From Vibrio splendidus (GTDB taxonomy: Bacteria > Pseudomonadota > Gammaproteobacteria > Enterobacterales > Vibrionaceae), in the NCBI RefSeq assembly GCF_024347615.1, contig NZ_AP025509.1, forward strand, positions 930,001-994,000: a DNA stretch of 64,000 nucleotides. The letters run 5' to 3'. Under the pieces are notes generated by a model that did no database searches, was not told the DNA's origin, and worked only from the letters and a program-made list of their open reading frames with translations. Positions 27,567 to 37,283 of the stretch are shown here, piece after piece (positions within the stretch are counted from its first letter, which is position 1; each line of letters begins with the position of its first letter). A program made the position numbers and the translations under genes.

Positions 27567-28667
27567 CTATTTTTCCTCTGCCTCTGCTGGTTTTTTCTCA
27601 GTTTCTTGTTGGTTTTTCTCTTCAAGCCCAAGCCACGCCATCATCAGCTCATAGCTTAAACTCAGTATCACAGCACCAACAAACAGACCAACGATGCCTG
27701 ACATCGCCATTCCGCCCAACGCACCAAGCAAAATGACCAACATTGGAATGTGAGAGCCACGGCTCAGTAGTACTGGCTTCAAGATAGCGTCACTGCCGCT
27801 GACCAAAATACACCACACTAAGAATAAGCTCGCCGCCAGTGTCGATTCGACACTGAACATGTAAATAATGGCAGGTAACAAAGCAAGAATCGGCGGCAAC
27901 TGAATAATAGCGACCAGTAACACCGCTAGCGCCCACAATGCCGCGGCTGGAACACCCGCGATAACCAAACCAATTGCCGACATGATAGATTGAATCACAG
28001 CAACACCAATCACACCTTGCACAACGCTGCGCACAGTCGATTTAGATAACTGCACGAGCTCTACGCCTTTGCCATCCGTTAAACGAACCACTAAGTGAGT
28101 CACACCGGTTTGACATTTATCGGCGTTACTCATGAACGCACCTGCAATGATGGTTGAGATAATAAATTGGACAAAACCACCGCCCAATGAGCCTAAGATC
28201 GATGCCATTTTAGAAGCAAATACCTTAAGTTCGTCTGCATACGTGATAAACACGCCCTCTATATTCGAAGAAGCATGGACCAAGGCGGCATAGACTCTTT
28301 CGCCAACTAATGGGATATCTTGCAAGGACTCTTTGGGTTTCGGCAGAGACAAGGTTCCGTCCTGTAGCCCTGTCATTAGGTCCGATGCGCTAGTGTAAAT
28401 ACCGGAAGAGAGCGCAACTAAAGGAATGAGCAGTAACAGTACTCCGATAAAGCTCAGTAATGCGCTGGCTTTTCCTTTCGACATTCCCGTCTTATTTGAA
28501 ATCGCGACAGCAACTGGATAGAGCGCAGTCGCAATGATCGCCCCCCAAATAACCAATAGAATAAATGGGCGTAAAATCGAGAAACACCAATACACGAGCA
28601 TGGCAATTGCTGCGATCTTGATGGCAGCGTCTATCGCCTGTTTTGAAAAATCATCGGTTAACTTCAT
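27567..28667 (-). CDS. AI-2E/PerM-family inner-membrane transporter
   Basis: 366 residues with about eight membrane segments (LVYWCFSILRPFILLVIWGAI near the start; a cluster of helices with VAIIQLPPILALLPAI in the second half), as in the AI-2E exporter/PerM family. Members export AI-2 or act as Na+/H+ antiporters; the substrate here is open. The C-terminal tail is charged (EKNQQETEKKPAEAEEK). Third of four genes in an operon; the next gene starts directly at its stop. Confidence 0.85.
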   Translation of the reverse strand: MKLTDDFSKQAIDAAIKIAAIAMLVYWCFSILRPFILLVIWGAIIATALYPVAVAISNKTGMSKGKASALLSFIGVLLLLIPLVALSSGIYTSASDLMTGLQDGTLSLPKPKESLQDIPLVGERVYAALVHASSNIEGVFITYADELKVFASKMASILGSLGGGFVQFIISTIIAGAFMSNADKCQTGVTHLVVRLTDGKGVELVQLSKSTVRSVVQGVIGVAVIQSIMSAIGLVIAGVPAAALWALAVLLVAIIQLPPILALLPAIIYMFSVESTLAASLFLVWCILVSGSDAILKPVLLSRGSHIPMLVILLGALGGMAMSGIVGLFVGAVILSLSYELMMAWLGLEEKNQQETEKKPAEAEEK

Positions 28668-28689
28668 GAGACGTCCTTGTAAGACATAA

Positions 28690-29709
28690 TTAAGGCTGAT
28701 TTTGTAGGAACTTCCAATTCCGAGTTTCTAGGAATAAAGAAGCCAAAATCATATATATACCAATTAACACTAATTGGAATATGCGTATAAGAGTGTTGCT
28801 ATCGATGTCGCCTGAGCTCATCAAAGTGCTACCGACAAGTACTAACAACGTACTAAATGCAGTGGCGAAAATCGGCGCTTTTTCGGGAACCGTGTAGATC
28901 TTCTTGGCGATCACAATAGCGACCAAGCCTATGAATAAAGAGTAGAAGATAATATTAGGAACAATCGAAAGGATTGAAAAAGCCGCTATCGCGAGCAATC
29001 CCCCGATACCGTTACTTATCACTAGAAAAGCACTCAACTTTATCGACTTCTCTGACGTAATCATCAACGATAACAGCGCAATGAACATCATTGTCAATAA
29101 AGCTTCAGATATTTGAAAGATAAAGAAAAAACATACCACTGGATAGGAGATAATCATCGCCCTAAAGGCTGCATACCAACGCTGTTTCTTTTCGAGTGGC
29201 GCAGCAGCGAAGCCTGAGAACTCCGATTTAGGCTCAGGGAAAAACACATGCACTAACGCAAAAAGCATCACTGAAACCACACCAGAGGTCGCCAAGCCAG
29301 ATGCCAGCATTACCGAAACGCCAGGGTTATCAATCGCCATGAATGGCAACATCAAGACAGCAATCAACAATATGGTGGCGAAAAGGTTCCATTTAGGGTC
29401 GACAAACAAGTAGTAACCCCAAAGCATCATTAGCCCCACTAAAATCAGCAATGGGATTGGGTAATGGGTAATTCCTCGCGACAGCAATAAACCTAACCCC
29501 ATCGTCACCACAACGGCCAAAAGCAATTCGTAGACCGTTTCCTTATGGAGGTTTGGTTTATCAATTAGGAACTTAGCAGTGAACACTGGCGCCACAAACG
29601 CAAGTGGCCAGTTTATCCACGCCGCCAAGAAAACAGCCAACGTAACCCCGACAGTAAATCGCAGGATTCGTTGCTGTGTTTGTTGATCAAGAATCGGCTT
29701 ATCGAACAT
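28690..29709 (-). CDS. DUF2955 (FUSC-like) inner-membrane protein
   Basis: 339 residues with about ten membrane helices in two blocks (FTVGVTLAVFLAAWINWPL and later VFFPEPKSEF as the mid-linker). The family is related to aromatic acid exporter/FUSC proteins and normally pairs with an HlyD-type adaptor, as here. Overlaps the adaptor gene by 11 bp. The likely role is the membrane pump of an efflux pair. Confidence 0.8.
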   Translation of the reverse strand: MFDKPILDQQTQQRILRFTVGVTLAVFLAAWINWPLAFVAPVFTAKFLIDKPNLHKETVYELLLAVVVTMGLGLLLSRGITHYPIPLLILVGLMMLWGYYLFVDPKWNLFATILLIAVLMLPFMAIDNPGVSVMLASGLATSGVVSVMLFALVHVFFPEPKSEFSGFAAAPLEKKQRWYAAFRAMIISYPVVCFFFIFQISEALLTMMFIALLSLMITSEKSIKLSAFLVISNGIGGLLAIAAFSILSIVPNIIFYSLFIGLVAIVIAKKIYTVPEKAPIFATAFSTLLVLVGSTLMSSGDIDSNTLIRIFQLVLIGIYMILASLFLETRNWKFLQNQP

Positions 29710-30820
29710 AAGACAATACGCTAATCAGACGAATCCATACTTTGCCTATCGCGTTGAACACAAAGTTGTCACCGCTATAAACAATCACATCCGCTTGGCC
29801 ACCCACTCGGAGCATGCCTGTCACTTCTTCATTATCAAATTCAATGGTGATAGGAAGCATCTGTGTTTGGCGCAACCAACCCGTTTGTTGACTAGCTTGC
29901 GCAAGCTTACCTGCTTGATCATTTTGCCCCCAATCAACCCCCCAATCGATACTACTTACGCGCCCTTTTACCACTTTGCCCGGTGCGAAATCTAACGCCA
30001 CTTCAACTTCATCACCGACCGTTACATTACCTAGGCTGTTCTCTCGATAATAAGCTTCAATCCAAATATCTTCGGTTGAAACAAAGGTCATGATTGCTTG
30101 CCCTGCCGATGCATAAAACCCTTCAGACAGGCTAAAGTTAGAAACACCACCTTGTGTCGGCGCGGTAATCACGGTGCGCTCTAGGTTCAATTGAGCTTGT
30201 TCAAGTGCCAGCAACGCCGCTTTCACTTGACTGTTTTCTTGTCCCTCTTTACCCATTTGTTGCTTCGCACCTTCAAGATCAGCCTCTGCATTCACAACAG
30301 CTGCTCGAGAGGTCGCTAATGCTGCTCGCGCTTTATCTGCATCTGATTTAGAAACCACACCTTTGTCGGCCATCTCTAAAACACGCTTGGCTTGCAGTTT
30401 GGTGTTTTGTCTTTCAACAATCGCTGAAGTGAGTTTCGCTTGAGCTGAAGCAATGCTCGCGGTTTGAGCTCCGACATTTTGGCCTGCAATCTCTAAATTT
30501 TGCTCGGCTTGTTGTACTGCTATTTGGTAATCAGACTCATCTAAAATGGCTAACTTATCGCCTTGATTAACCAGTTGGTTAGGTTGAACCAGTATATCGA
30601 GAACTTTTCCCGACACCTCTGGCTTGATTGGAACGATATAACCTTTTACACGAGCATTATCAGTAATAGGGATGATTCGGTCTGAAATGACACTGAAGAT
30701 CAACATGAATGCAACAAACAACAATAGGTAGTTTGTGACCTTTCTTACTCTGTCTTTTCCATTTTCTTGCTGGCCAACTTCTTCATTGGCTTCTTGCTTA
30801 TTCCCTTTGACTTCTGACAT
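29699..30820 (-). CDS. HlyD/EmrA-type periplasmic adaptor protein
   Basis: 373 residues: a short cytoplasmic tail, one membrane helix at about 29-47, a biotinyl-lipoyl-like half (KVLDILVQPNQLVNQGDKLA), a long coiled hairpin (about 85-215) and the second half-barrel (VITAPTQGGVSNFSLSEG). Adaptors of this type connect an inner-membrane pump to an outer-membrane channel. First gene of the operon with the DUF2955, AI-2E and K+ channel genes; no outer-membrane factor is encoded nearby. AAGGGAG stands before the ATG. Confidence 0.9.
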   Translation of the reverse strand: MSEVKGNKQEANEEVGQQENGKDRVRKVTNYLLLFVAFMLIFSVISDRIIPITDNARVKGYIVPIKPEVSGKVLDILVQPNQLVNQGDKLAILDESDYQIAVQQAEQNLEIAGQNVGAQTASIASAQAKLTSAIVERQNTKLQAKRVLEMADKGVVSKSDADKARAALATSRAAVVNAEADLEGAKQQMGKEGQENSQVKAALLALEQAQLNLERTVITAPTQGGVSNFSLSEGFYASAGQAIMTFVSTEDIWIEAYYRENSLGNVTVGDEVEVALDFAPGKVVKGRVSSIDWGVDWGQNDQAGKLAQASQQTGWLRQTQMLPITIEFDNEEVTGMLRVGGQADVIVYSGDNFVFNAIGKVWIRLISVLSYVR

Positions 30821-30979
30821 GGGACTCCCTTCTAGATAACTAACATCAACAAAATTAATACTTTAAAAATAAACCCAGCGATGGAAAACTCAAGTAAATA
30901 GGGTTAGATTTAGTAAACAAAACGTTGCAAATGATATGCACGTCTAATAATGCAACAATATATACAGGATTGTATTCTC

Positions 30980-31975
30980 ATGACCTCTAGTCACTACCAA
31001 GTCCCGGTAATTCAAACGAACTACGCCAAGATTCTGGTTCAGGTATTTTCTGACTATGGTCTTGATTTACATCTGTTGCTTAAAGATTCCGGTTTACCAC
31101 CCGACCTTATCGAATCAGAAAGTGATTTTGTGCCATCGGAATCCATTAAGCGTTTGATTTATCTTACATCGGCACAACTCGGCGTATCTCGGTTCACCGA
31201 TATTCTTGGACTCGCATTTCGACGTCGAATCATCCCAAATGTCTTGCATCAATTTACCGAATTCGAAACCATTGGTGATGCACTAAAACAGATCAATTCA
31301 ATCTTTGCCTACGACTCCCCAGGCAGCAAAGTCGAGTTTATTCAAGAACACGGTCAGAGCTGGTTTTGCCGTACTGCCCCGGAAGATAATTCCCCTATGT
31401 TTCAATGGGGAGAAGCTTTTGCGATTACATATATCATTGAATTAATAACCATTTTATCCCAACTTCCATGGTTACCTAATAAGGTGCGTCTGCAAGGACA
31501 TGACATCGATGTCGTCAAAACACTGGTGCCAAGTAGCTGCCAACTGTTTGTTGATCAATCGTCGACGGCTGTACTTATTCCTGAAGAAATATTACAACTC
31601 CCAATTCGCCTAACCTCTAAAGAACTCAGTGCTAAACCGACACTTATTGAGTGGCATACCAGCTTTACCGATAGCGTTTATGAGCTTCTAAAGCCGTACA
31701 TGAAAGAACAAGATCTCTCTCTCGAAGAAGCCGCTGAACTACTCAACTTTTCGGTGCGAACGTTCCAACGCAAACTCAAGAACGAAAACACTACTTATCG
31801 AAAAATCAAAGAGAACCTGATGTTTTCGGTAGCTTGCGAACTGATGGAAGAAGGCCACACGCTGACCTACATTTCTAGCCAGCTCGGTTACACCAACATC
31901 TCGCATTTTTCTCGTGCGTTTAAGCGTGTGTCTGGTCTTACGCCGAAGATTTACCAACGCTCAATCTCGGCTTAG
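30980..31975 (+). CDS. AraC-family regulator with arabinose-binding-like N-terminal domain
   Basis: 331 residues from the ATG at 30980 (MTSSHYQVPVIQ), which has AGGA about ten bases upstream; an ATG at 30950 would add ten residues. The C-terminal pair of helix-turn-helix motifs is clear (LSLEEAAELLNFSVRTFQRKL, then YISSQLGYTNISHFSRAFKR). The N-terminal 200 residues resemble the second AraC protein at 39018, so both belong to one subfamily. Divergent from the HlyD operon, with 159 bp between starts, and so a candidate regulator of it. Confidence 0.88.
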   Translation: MTSSHYQVPVIQTNYAKILVQVFSDYGLDLHLLLKDSGLPPDLIESESDFVPSESIKRLIYLTSAQLGVSRFTDILGLAFRRRIIPNVLHQFTEFETIGDALKQINSIFAYDSPGSKVEFIQEHGQSWFCRTAPEDNSPMFQWGEAFAITYIIELITILSQLPWLPNKVRLQGHDIDVVKTLVPSSCQLFVDQSSTAVLIPEEILQLPIRLTSKELSAKPTLIEWHTSFTDSVYELLKPYMKEQDLSLEEAAELLNFSVRTFQRKLKNENTTYRKIKENLMFSVACELMEEGHTLTYISSQLGYTNISHFSRAFKRVSGLTPKIYQRSISA

Positions 31976-32012
31976 ATACCACTCTCACCGATTAGCTAAG
32001 TGTGACCAACTC

Positions 32013-33074
32013 TTAGCCAAGGGCAATAGGTGTCGCGCAGCCTGGGCTAGAGCTACACACTCTATTTCGCCCATTACCTTTGGCACGATAAAGTGCCTTA
32101 TCTGCACTGCGATAGGTCGCTTCGGCTTGCGCCTGTATTTCAGACACACCACTGCTTACGGTCAGGTTCAATGTTGTCCCTTTGGCAATCACTTCTTTCA
32201 ATCGATACATCGCCTCAAACGCTTCTGCCAAGTTAGTTTCTGGCATTAAGATAGCGAACTCCTCGCCGCCTACTCGCGCGACGATGTCGGTGTCTCGACT
32301 GTTATTTCTCAACAGTTCAGCGACCTCTTTCAGCGCTGAATCACCTTGGTCATGACCATGATTATCATTGATGGCCTTGAAATGATCTAAATCGATCAAC
32401 GCCAGACAGGAATGCGTATAACCATAACGCTCCGCTAGGTTTGAATAATGTTTTAAGTCATTATCAAAGCGACGTCGATTCCAGCACCCTGTCAGTGAAT
32501 CCGTTTCCACCAGCATTCTTAATCGACGCTCCAATATCTTGCGTCGGCTAATATCGGTAAAGGTCACCACGTACTTATTATTGTGCGGCAGGATTTCGGT
32601 TAGCTTTTCCACTACAACGTTAACGGTAAACTGCTCACCAAGTCGACTGACGCCACTCAACTCACCTTTCCATCTCTGGTTTTCCTTGAGTGAGCGAGTA
32701 ATGGTCGATATTAAACTGCTGTTATTCATAAAACAGAGATCAGAAATCGGGCGAGACTCGACTTGATTAAAGGCATAACCTGAAACTCGAGAGAACTGTT
32801 GATTCACTTGTATGACCCTCAATTGACTATCGAGGACAATAAAACCAGCGACGCCATCAATGATCGCTTCCGACAAGCTATTCTTGCTTTGAGCCATTTC
32901 ATGTCGATATAGGCGTGCAGTAATGAGGGTGCTGAGCAAAAACAACGCGCACACAGAAAAAGCCATGACTGCCGAAGAAGCCATACTCAATAACCACAAG
33001 CTAACTGCCATATTAAGGGCAAGTGTAGACACCACGTATAGCGGCATTTTTCGGTCCAAACTTAACTTATTCAT
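32013..33074 (-). CDS. Membrane PAS-GGDEF diguanylate cyclase
   Basis: 353 residues. Two membrane helices (about 10-54), a PAS domain (about 66-180) and a GGDEF domain (about 185-345) with the active-site variant GGEEF at 269-273, which is catalytically competent in known enzymes. The product-inhibition site RxxD is present as R260-D263, five residues before it. It should make c-di-GMP at the inner membrane. Convergent with the AraC gene, no operon partners. It opposes the HD-GYP enzyme of the 18.5-kb locus in function. Confidence 0.92.
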   Translation of the reverse strand: MNKLSLDRKMPLYVVSTLALNMAVSLWLLSMASSAVMAFSVCALFLLSTLITARLYRHEMAQSKNSLSEAIIDGVAGFIVLDSQLRVIQVNQQFSRVSGYAFNQVESRPISDLCFMNNSSLISTITRSLKENQRWKGELSGVSRLGEQFTVNVVVEKLTEILPHNNKYVVTFTDISRRKILERRLRMLVETDSLTGCWNRRRFDNDLKHYSNLAERYGYTHSCLALIDLDHFKAINDNHGHDQGDSALKEVAELLRNNSRDTDIVARVGGEEFAILMPETNLAEAFEAMYRLKEVIAKGTTLNLTVSSGVSEIQAQAEATYRSADKALYRAKGNGRNRVCSSSPGCATPIALG

Positions 33075-33255
33075 AGTCTGCTCTAGTGATGGGCGAATGA
33101 CTATGATGGCTAAGTTTCCACTAAGATATTTACCATTTTACGACACATACAAATTCAAATTACATATCGAACATTAAGCGCATAGGCTTATGCTAACTAT
33201 TGATCAGAAGAAACGAGTTGTTTAATAGAAAGAGCTAGTTATTAATAGAGAACAA

Positions 33256-34260
33256 CTAATTATTGAGTAAGAACAACAAGCTACCACCGCTCAACGAGCT
33301 GCCATAATTGAAGTTAATTCCAATCCCGAAGTTGTCAAAAAAGTAAGAGTCATAAGGCACATCAAATACTAATCCGGCCCCGAATTCATAGTAATAGTGC
33401 GTATCTAAAGGAGCAGTCAAATCACCCGCGACATCGATTCTTGTTAAGTTATAGTGGATTTGAGGGTTATTAAGCGACCAAGCATCGAGCGCTACATTTT
33501 GCCTAAACTCTAGTTCATTAATGAATCGCATCCCTTCTGGGTTTCCGATATCGCCATCGTTCGCTTCGCCCCAGCCTGCTCCATAAAAGTAACGAACTCT
33601 TGAAGACACATTCCAACTGCCCCACTCCTTTGGTTGCAAGTATTGAAGTTTGACTGAAGGTTCTGCAACAAGCGCCCATGCTGATGTATTCAACGCGTAG
33701 CCGTCTAGCTGAGATTGAAATGCTTGAGAGTAGCTGTTGTTGTATTCGTATTTATTGCGGTAATAGAGCAAGTGAGTGCCTAAGCCATAGGCGATAGACC
33801 AATGTTGGTTTAAATGGTTTTGCCCTCCGAAAAAGCCATACAGGCCCAATACCGAGTCTTCATTTGGGTTAACACGACGGTCAGGAGTCACATCTGATGA
33901 GATCTCAATATCCTGTTCAGAAAGCGCATAAGACCCTCGCACAGACCAAATAAGGTCGAAGTCAGGGTCATCCGTTTTAATCACGGAAGAGTAAGGGATG
34001 GAGCCCACACTCACTTGGCTTCGAGTATCGATGGTTTTATCGGAACCAAAACCACTGTCGTTCAAATTGATAAATGAATTTGGGTCAAAATCAACAAAGC
34101 CAATAGATACGGCATCGCTGTCAGTCAACGCAATGGAAGCCGCGAAGATCTTCTCTAAACGATTTTGAATCGCTTCATTTGAGGCATAGGCTGAGGATGA
34201 AAAAAGGCCAGTTAAGATCAGAGTAAAAGAAGAGGAATACTGCGATTGGGGTGAAAGCAT
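33256..34260 (-). CDS. Solitary outer-membrane autotransporter-type beta-barrel protein
   Basis: 334 residues; signal peptide ending SSSAYAS and an exported domain made of alternating hydrophobic/aromatic strands, with a terminal strand near FGIGINFNYGSSLSGGSLLFLLNN. It resembles the solitary autotransporter barrel family of Vibrio (Omp_AT), which has the barrel without a long passenger. Start MLSPQSQYSS at 34260 chosen for GGAG eight bases upstream. Role unknown; outer-membrane location is inferred. Confidence 0.65.
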   Translation of the reverse strand: MLSPQSQYSSSFTLILTGLFSSSAYASNEAIQNRLEKIFAASIALTDSDAVSIGFVDFDPNSFINLNDSGFGSDKTIDTRSQVSVGSIPYSSVIKTDDPDFDLIWSVRGSYALSEQDIEISSDVTPDRRVNPNEDSVLGLYGFFGGQNHLNQHWSIAYGLGTHLLYYRNKYEYNNSYSQAFQSQLDGYALNTSAWALVAEPSVKLQYLQPKEWGSWNVSSRVRYFYGAGWGEANDGDIGNPEGMRFINELEFRQNVALDAWSLNNPQIHYNLTRIDVAGDLTAPLDTHYYYEFGAGLVFDVPYDSYFFDNFGIGINFNYGSSLSGGSLLFLLNN

Positions 34261-34603
34261 TAAGTTGACTCCATTCAAACTTATGCTTCAAGTGTAATTG
34301 GTAACTTAACTATTTCAATCAGAGAGTTAACGGTGTGGTTGATACTGCTCTCAGTTCCAACTGCAAGAGCGTTGCTAAATCGATGGCTCCCCAAAGTTCT
34401 TCTACGTCTTGGATTCTAAAATGAATAATCATATGCGCCTCTGTCTAAATTGGAGTCTTATCTTGGATCATTCTTAAAACCCTTACTTACCATAATGCGC
34501 CAAACTGACTTTAAGACCTGTTTCGCATATAAAACAATAAGCGGTTGAAAATTATAGGATTAACTCCTAAGTTTTTTATAACCCTTTACTCAGGAAGAAG
34601 TAG
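34261..34603. other. Intergenic stretch without recognisable gene
   Basis: 343 bases between divergent genes. Only very short frames occur; no strong hairpin, repeat or promoter match stands out. Confidence 0.5.
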
Positions 34604-35071
34604 ATGAGCAATATAGAAAAAGTATACGGATTTAATACGCCCCAACGACTCTTTGTCGGATACACGCTTGCGGTACTCGTCGATTTAACCGTTCTTAATT
34701 TTTTTGATGAATACTGGGACTTCGTCAATATCGAGTCTTTCACCATCTCATTTGCAGCTGCGATTCTGCTCCAGCTATTGCTCAAATTGTCTATCGGTTT
34801 AGAACATAAGCTGGCTGATTACTTCAAATCTAAACCGGGGACTGCGCCTAAGATTTATCGTGGTTTATCCAGTTACGTCATCTTAGTAGGTTCTAAGTTT
34901 GTAATGCTGGAAGCCATCAATATCTTATTTGGCGACAAGGTAGATTTCACAGGCCCTTGGAATGGTGTGGTGGCGTTTTTCGCTGTGGTATTTACTATTT
35001 TGGTCGCAGAGATTATTGTTTCAAAGATCTACTTCGCACTTGATGACACGCCCAAAGCCGAAAAAGCATAG
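34604..35071 (+). CDS. Small inner-membrane protein of unknown function
   Basis: 155 residues with four predicted membrane helices (about 17-35, 47-65, 88-107, 122-145) and short charged ends. I do not recognise the family. AGGAAG lies eight bases before the ATG, and a terminator follows, so it is a single-gene unit. Confidence 0.7.
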   Translation: MSNIEKVYGFNTPQRLFVGYTLAVLVDLTVLNFFDEYWDFVNIESFTISFAAAILLQLLLKLSIGLEHKLADYFKSKPGTAPKIYRGLSSYVILVGSKFVMLEAINILFGDKVDFTGPWNGVVAFFAVVFTILVAEIIVSKIYFALDDTPKAEKA

Positions 35072-35095
35072 CCGCTTTTGATACAGACCTAAGAC

Positions 35096-35127
35096 AAAAA
35101 AAGTGAGCCAAACAGGCTCACTTTTTA
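35096..35127. terminator. Bidirectional terminator
   Basis: AAAAAGTGAGCC pairs perfectly with GGCTCACTTTTT around AAACA, between convergent genes. Confidence 0.9.
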
Positions 35128-35167
35128 CATCTATTCTTTAGGTTTCAGCGATTAACAAGCAGAGAAG

Positions 35168-36409
35168 TTAGATAAAGACTCTCGCTCTAATACCAAACAC
35201 CCAAGCGCTGCTTTCATTGGAGAATGCAGGATCCTTTATGTACTGGATGTCAGGTGTCACTTGGATGAAATCGTTGAGTTGCATGTTGTAGTAAATTTCA
35301 GCCGTCCATTGCTCTGTATTACCACTTATTGCTTTCGCATCAGCTGCAAAAGAATCACCATTCACTTCCGCCCAATTTAGCGCTACACCAAGGTTGTTGG
35401 TCGGCTTTCCTAATCCAAAGTAACCCATACCAACAGAAATCGATTTATCGTAAAGGGCAACATCCCCTTCAGAGAAACCACCACGTACAAACGGCATAGC
35501 TTGATCAGTCATGAACTGACTCCATGAGAAGTTAACGCCCGAGCCACCTTCCGCAGCAAGGCTATTACTGTGGCGAGTATCGTCACCAAAGTCCCAGAAC
35601 GTCACATGGAAGTTATCGGTATAAATCAGTTCTTGTGAAGCCGTCCAACCTAATTCAAGTGTTGTAAAGTAAGACGCATCACTACCAAAAGCGCTATCAA
35701 AGCCATCAAAAATATCATCTGACTGACCATTTGCATCAGCGATACCACCGACCACATAAAAGTTTTCGCCTAGCATATGACCGGCAGAAAGGGCCAATAC
35801 ACCGTCATCCGGCAAGCCCATCGCACCGGAGCCTGTCGAGAATGCCAAGTTAGTAAAGCCAGACCACGGGCTTGCTAGAGCGTAAACATCCGCATAGTTC
35901 GTTACATCCTGCCAACCGACAACAATAGTCCCTTTGCCATCATTGATTTTTTGCTTCCAGTTTAAGTCCGTAACACGAAACCCTTGGTCACTGTATGCAG
36001 GGCCAATTGCACCAACATAGCCAAGCGGGCCGAATGAATAGTCTTTTGGCGCAGTATCACCATAGGCATGCCTATGTTCCACCTTCCAAACCAGGCTACC
36101 TGAGTTCTGTGTGTCCTTACCTAATAGATGCCATGAACCGTATAATCGTGCCACACCCGACGATGCATCAACGCTATCGCCGCCAACCCCATCCCCAGAG
36201 GTCAGCCCCAAAGCAAAGTAATCTGCACCAAATGTAAAACCATCTTCAGCTAATGACTCCCTCCAAGATTTCTTTTGTGCTTTCTGCTCTGCAATTGTAT
36301 TTTCAACAGAATCTGGGCCTTCAAAGTTAGCGCCGTAAACAACGCCGCTCATTGGACTAGCCGCCATCACAATTGCCATACTTACTTTAGAGAATCTTGA
36401 GTTCATCAT
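35168..36409 (-). CDS. OprB-type carbohydrate porin
   Basis: 413 residues with a signal peptide ending GVVYGA. The mature part has the OprB pattern: an early helical stretch, then repeated amphipathic strands rich in Gly, Trp and Tyr (ARLYGSWHLLG, GTIVVGWQDVTNYAD, LELGWTAS) and a C-terminal strand SSAWVFGIRARVFI. OprB-type porins pass sugars and small neutral molecules through the outer membrane. A clean inverted repeat lies about 55 bases upstream. Next upstream on the strand are a DUF3299 protein and an exported amidohydrolase, perhaps one uptake-and-degradation group. Confidence 0.85.
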   Translation of the reverse strand: MMNSRFSKVSMAIVMAASPMSGVVYGANFEGPDSVENTIAEQKAQKKSWRESLAEDGFTFGADYFALGLTSGDGVGGDSVDASSGVARLYGSWHLLGKDTQNSGSLVWKVEHRHAYGDTAPKDYSFGPLGYVGAIGPAYSDQGFRVTDLNWKQKINDGKGTIVVGWQDVTNYADVYALASPWSGFTNLAFSTGSGAMGLPDDGVLALSAGHMLGENFYVVGGIADANGQSDDIFDGFDSAFGSDASYFTTLELGWTASQELIYTDNFHVTFWDFGDDTRHSNSLAAEGGSGVNFSWSQFMTDQAMPFVRGGFSEGDVALYDKSISVGMGYFGLGKPTNNLGVALNWAEVNGDSFAADAKAISGNTEQWTAEIYYNMQLNDFIQVTPDIQYIKDPAFSNESSAWVFGIRARVFI

Positions 36410-36463
36410 GTCACCAGTGCTTTTTAAGTTAGTTTTATTTTAGTTATTACTCACATTGAAAAT

Positions 36464-36478
36464 TGTCATTTGATGACA
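36464..36478. promoter_or_regulatory. Inverted repeat TGTCAT-TTG-ATGACA upstream of the porin gene
   Basis: Perfect 6-bp arms with a 3-base spacer. Twelve of its bases (CATTTGATGACA) recur with one change at 38875-38886 upstream of the amidohydrolase gene, which suggests a common regulator; candidates of GntR or IclR type would fit. Confidence 0.45.
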
Positions 36479-36531
36479 CTGAGTGATTTAGATACTTCCA
36501 ACAATAGATTGTATTCAACTAGACGTACTAG

Positions 36532-37200
36532 CTAAGGTTGATACTGTTCTATACCGTCCGCTTTCATAGCATAGACCGACTGCACGTTGGCTGCGCCGTC
36601 AGAGTAATTCACATTTTCTTTCGATTGGTGCCCTGTTAACTGCCCTTCAACCCAAACCGGCGTCATTAAACTCACCAATTCAATGCCTTGCGGGTAGTCT
36701 ATCAGCACCAGTTGATTCGCTGGAGGTGGTGGAGTGTGGATACAGGCTCCAGCAGAAGGTACTAAGAAAAACTTGGTCACCTTAGTTCCATCCATTTCAA
36801 TCGGCGTGATGTAACCAGGGATACGATGTTTACTACCTACCACTTCAGTATTGGGTTTCGAACCCAACGCTTCGCGTTGCTTCATAATCTGTTCACGAGC
36901 TACAAATAACGCTTCAACATCGACGTTTTGTTTTCTCAACCTCTCTGTCACTTCAACGATTTCTTGCGTTGCTTCGTCACTTGCCACAAAACCGTCTTTA
37001 GACTGAGCCTCTTTAAAGCGAGCAATAGTCGCCATGTCAAACATCTGATTTCTATCTAACTTTTGAAATGGATCCTCCATTAACTCCATATTCGGAACTA
37101 ACTCATCCCAGTACGTCACTTTTATTTCACTAGCCAATGATGAAAATGACAAACAACAGAACATCAAAAATGAGCATATTGATTTTAAATCAACCATCAA
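36532..37200 (-). CDS. Exported DUF3299 protein
   Basis: 222 residues, signal peptide ending SFSSLAS. The mature protein begins EIKVTYWDELVPNM and contains the block HRIPGYITPIEMDGTKVTKFFLVPSAGACIHTPPPP, cut here for description: GYxTPxE and the GACxHTPPPPxNQ motif are the DUF3299 hallmark and could bind metal through the Cys-x-His pair. Function unknown; periplasmic location inferred. Placed between porin and amidohydrolase on the same strand. Confidence 0.75.
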   Translation of the reverse strand: MMVDLKSICSFLMFCCLSFSSLASEIKVTYWDELVPNMELMEDPFQKLDRNQMFDMATIARFKEAQSKDGFVASDEATQEIVEVTERLRKQNVDVEALFVAREQIMKQREALGSKPNTEVVGSKHRIPGYITPIEMDGTKVTKFFLVPSAGACIHTPPPPANQLVLIDYPQGIELVSLMTPVWVEGQLTGHQSKENVNYSDGAANVQSVYAMKADGIEQYQP

Positions 37201-37283
37201 AATCTACTCCAACCAAACACAACAAAAAGGAAGTAGGTAGAGGAAAAGCTCCCCTACCAAATGATTAAAAATCGAATCGGAAA

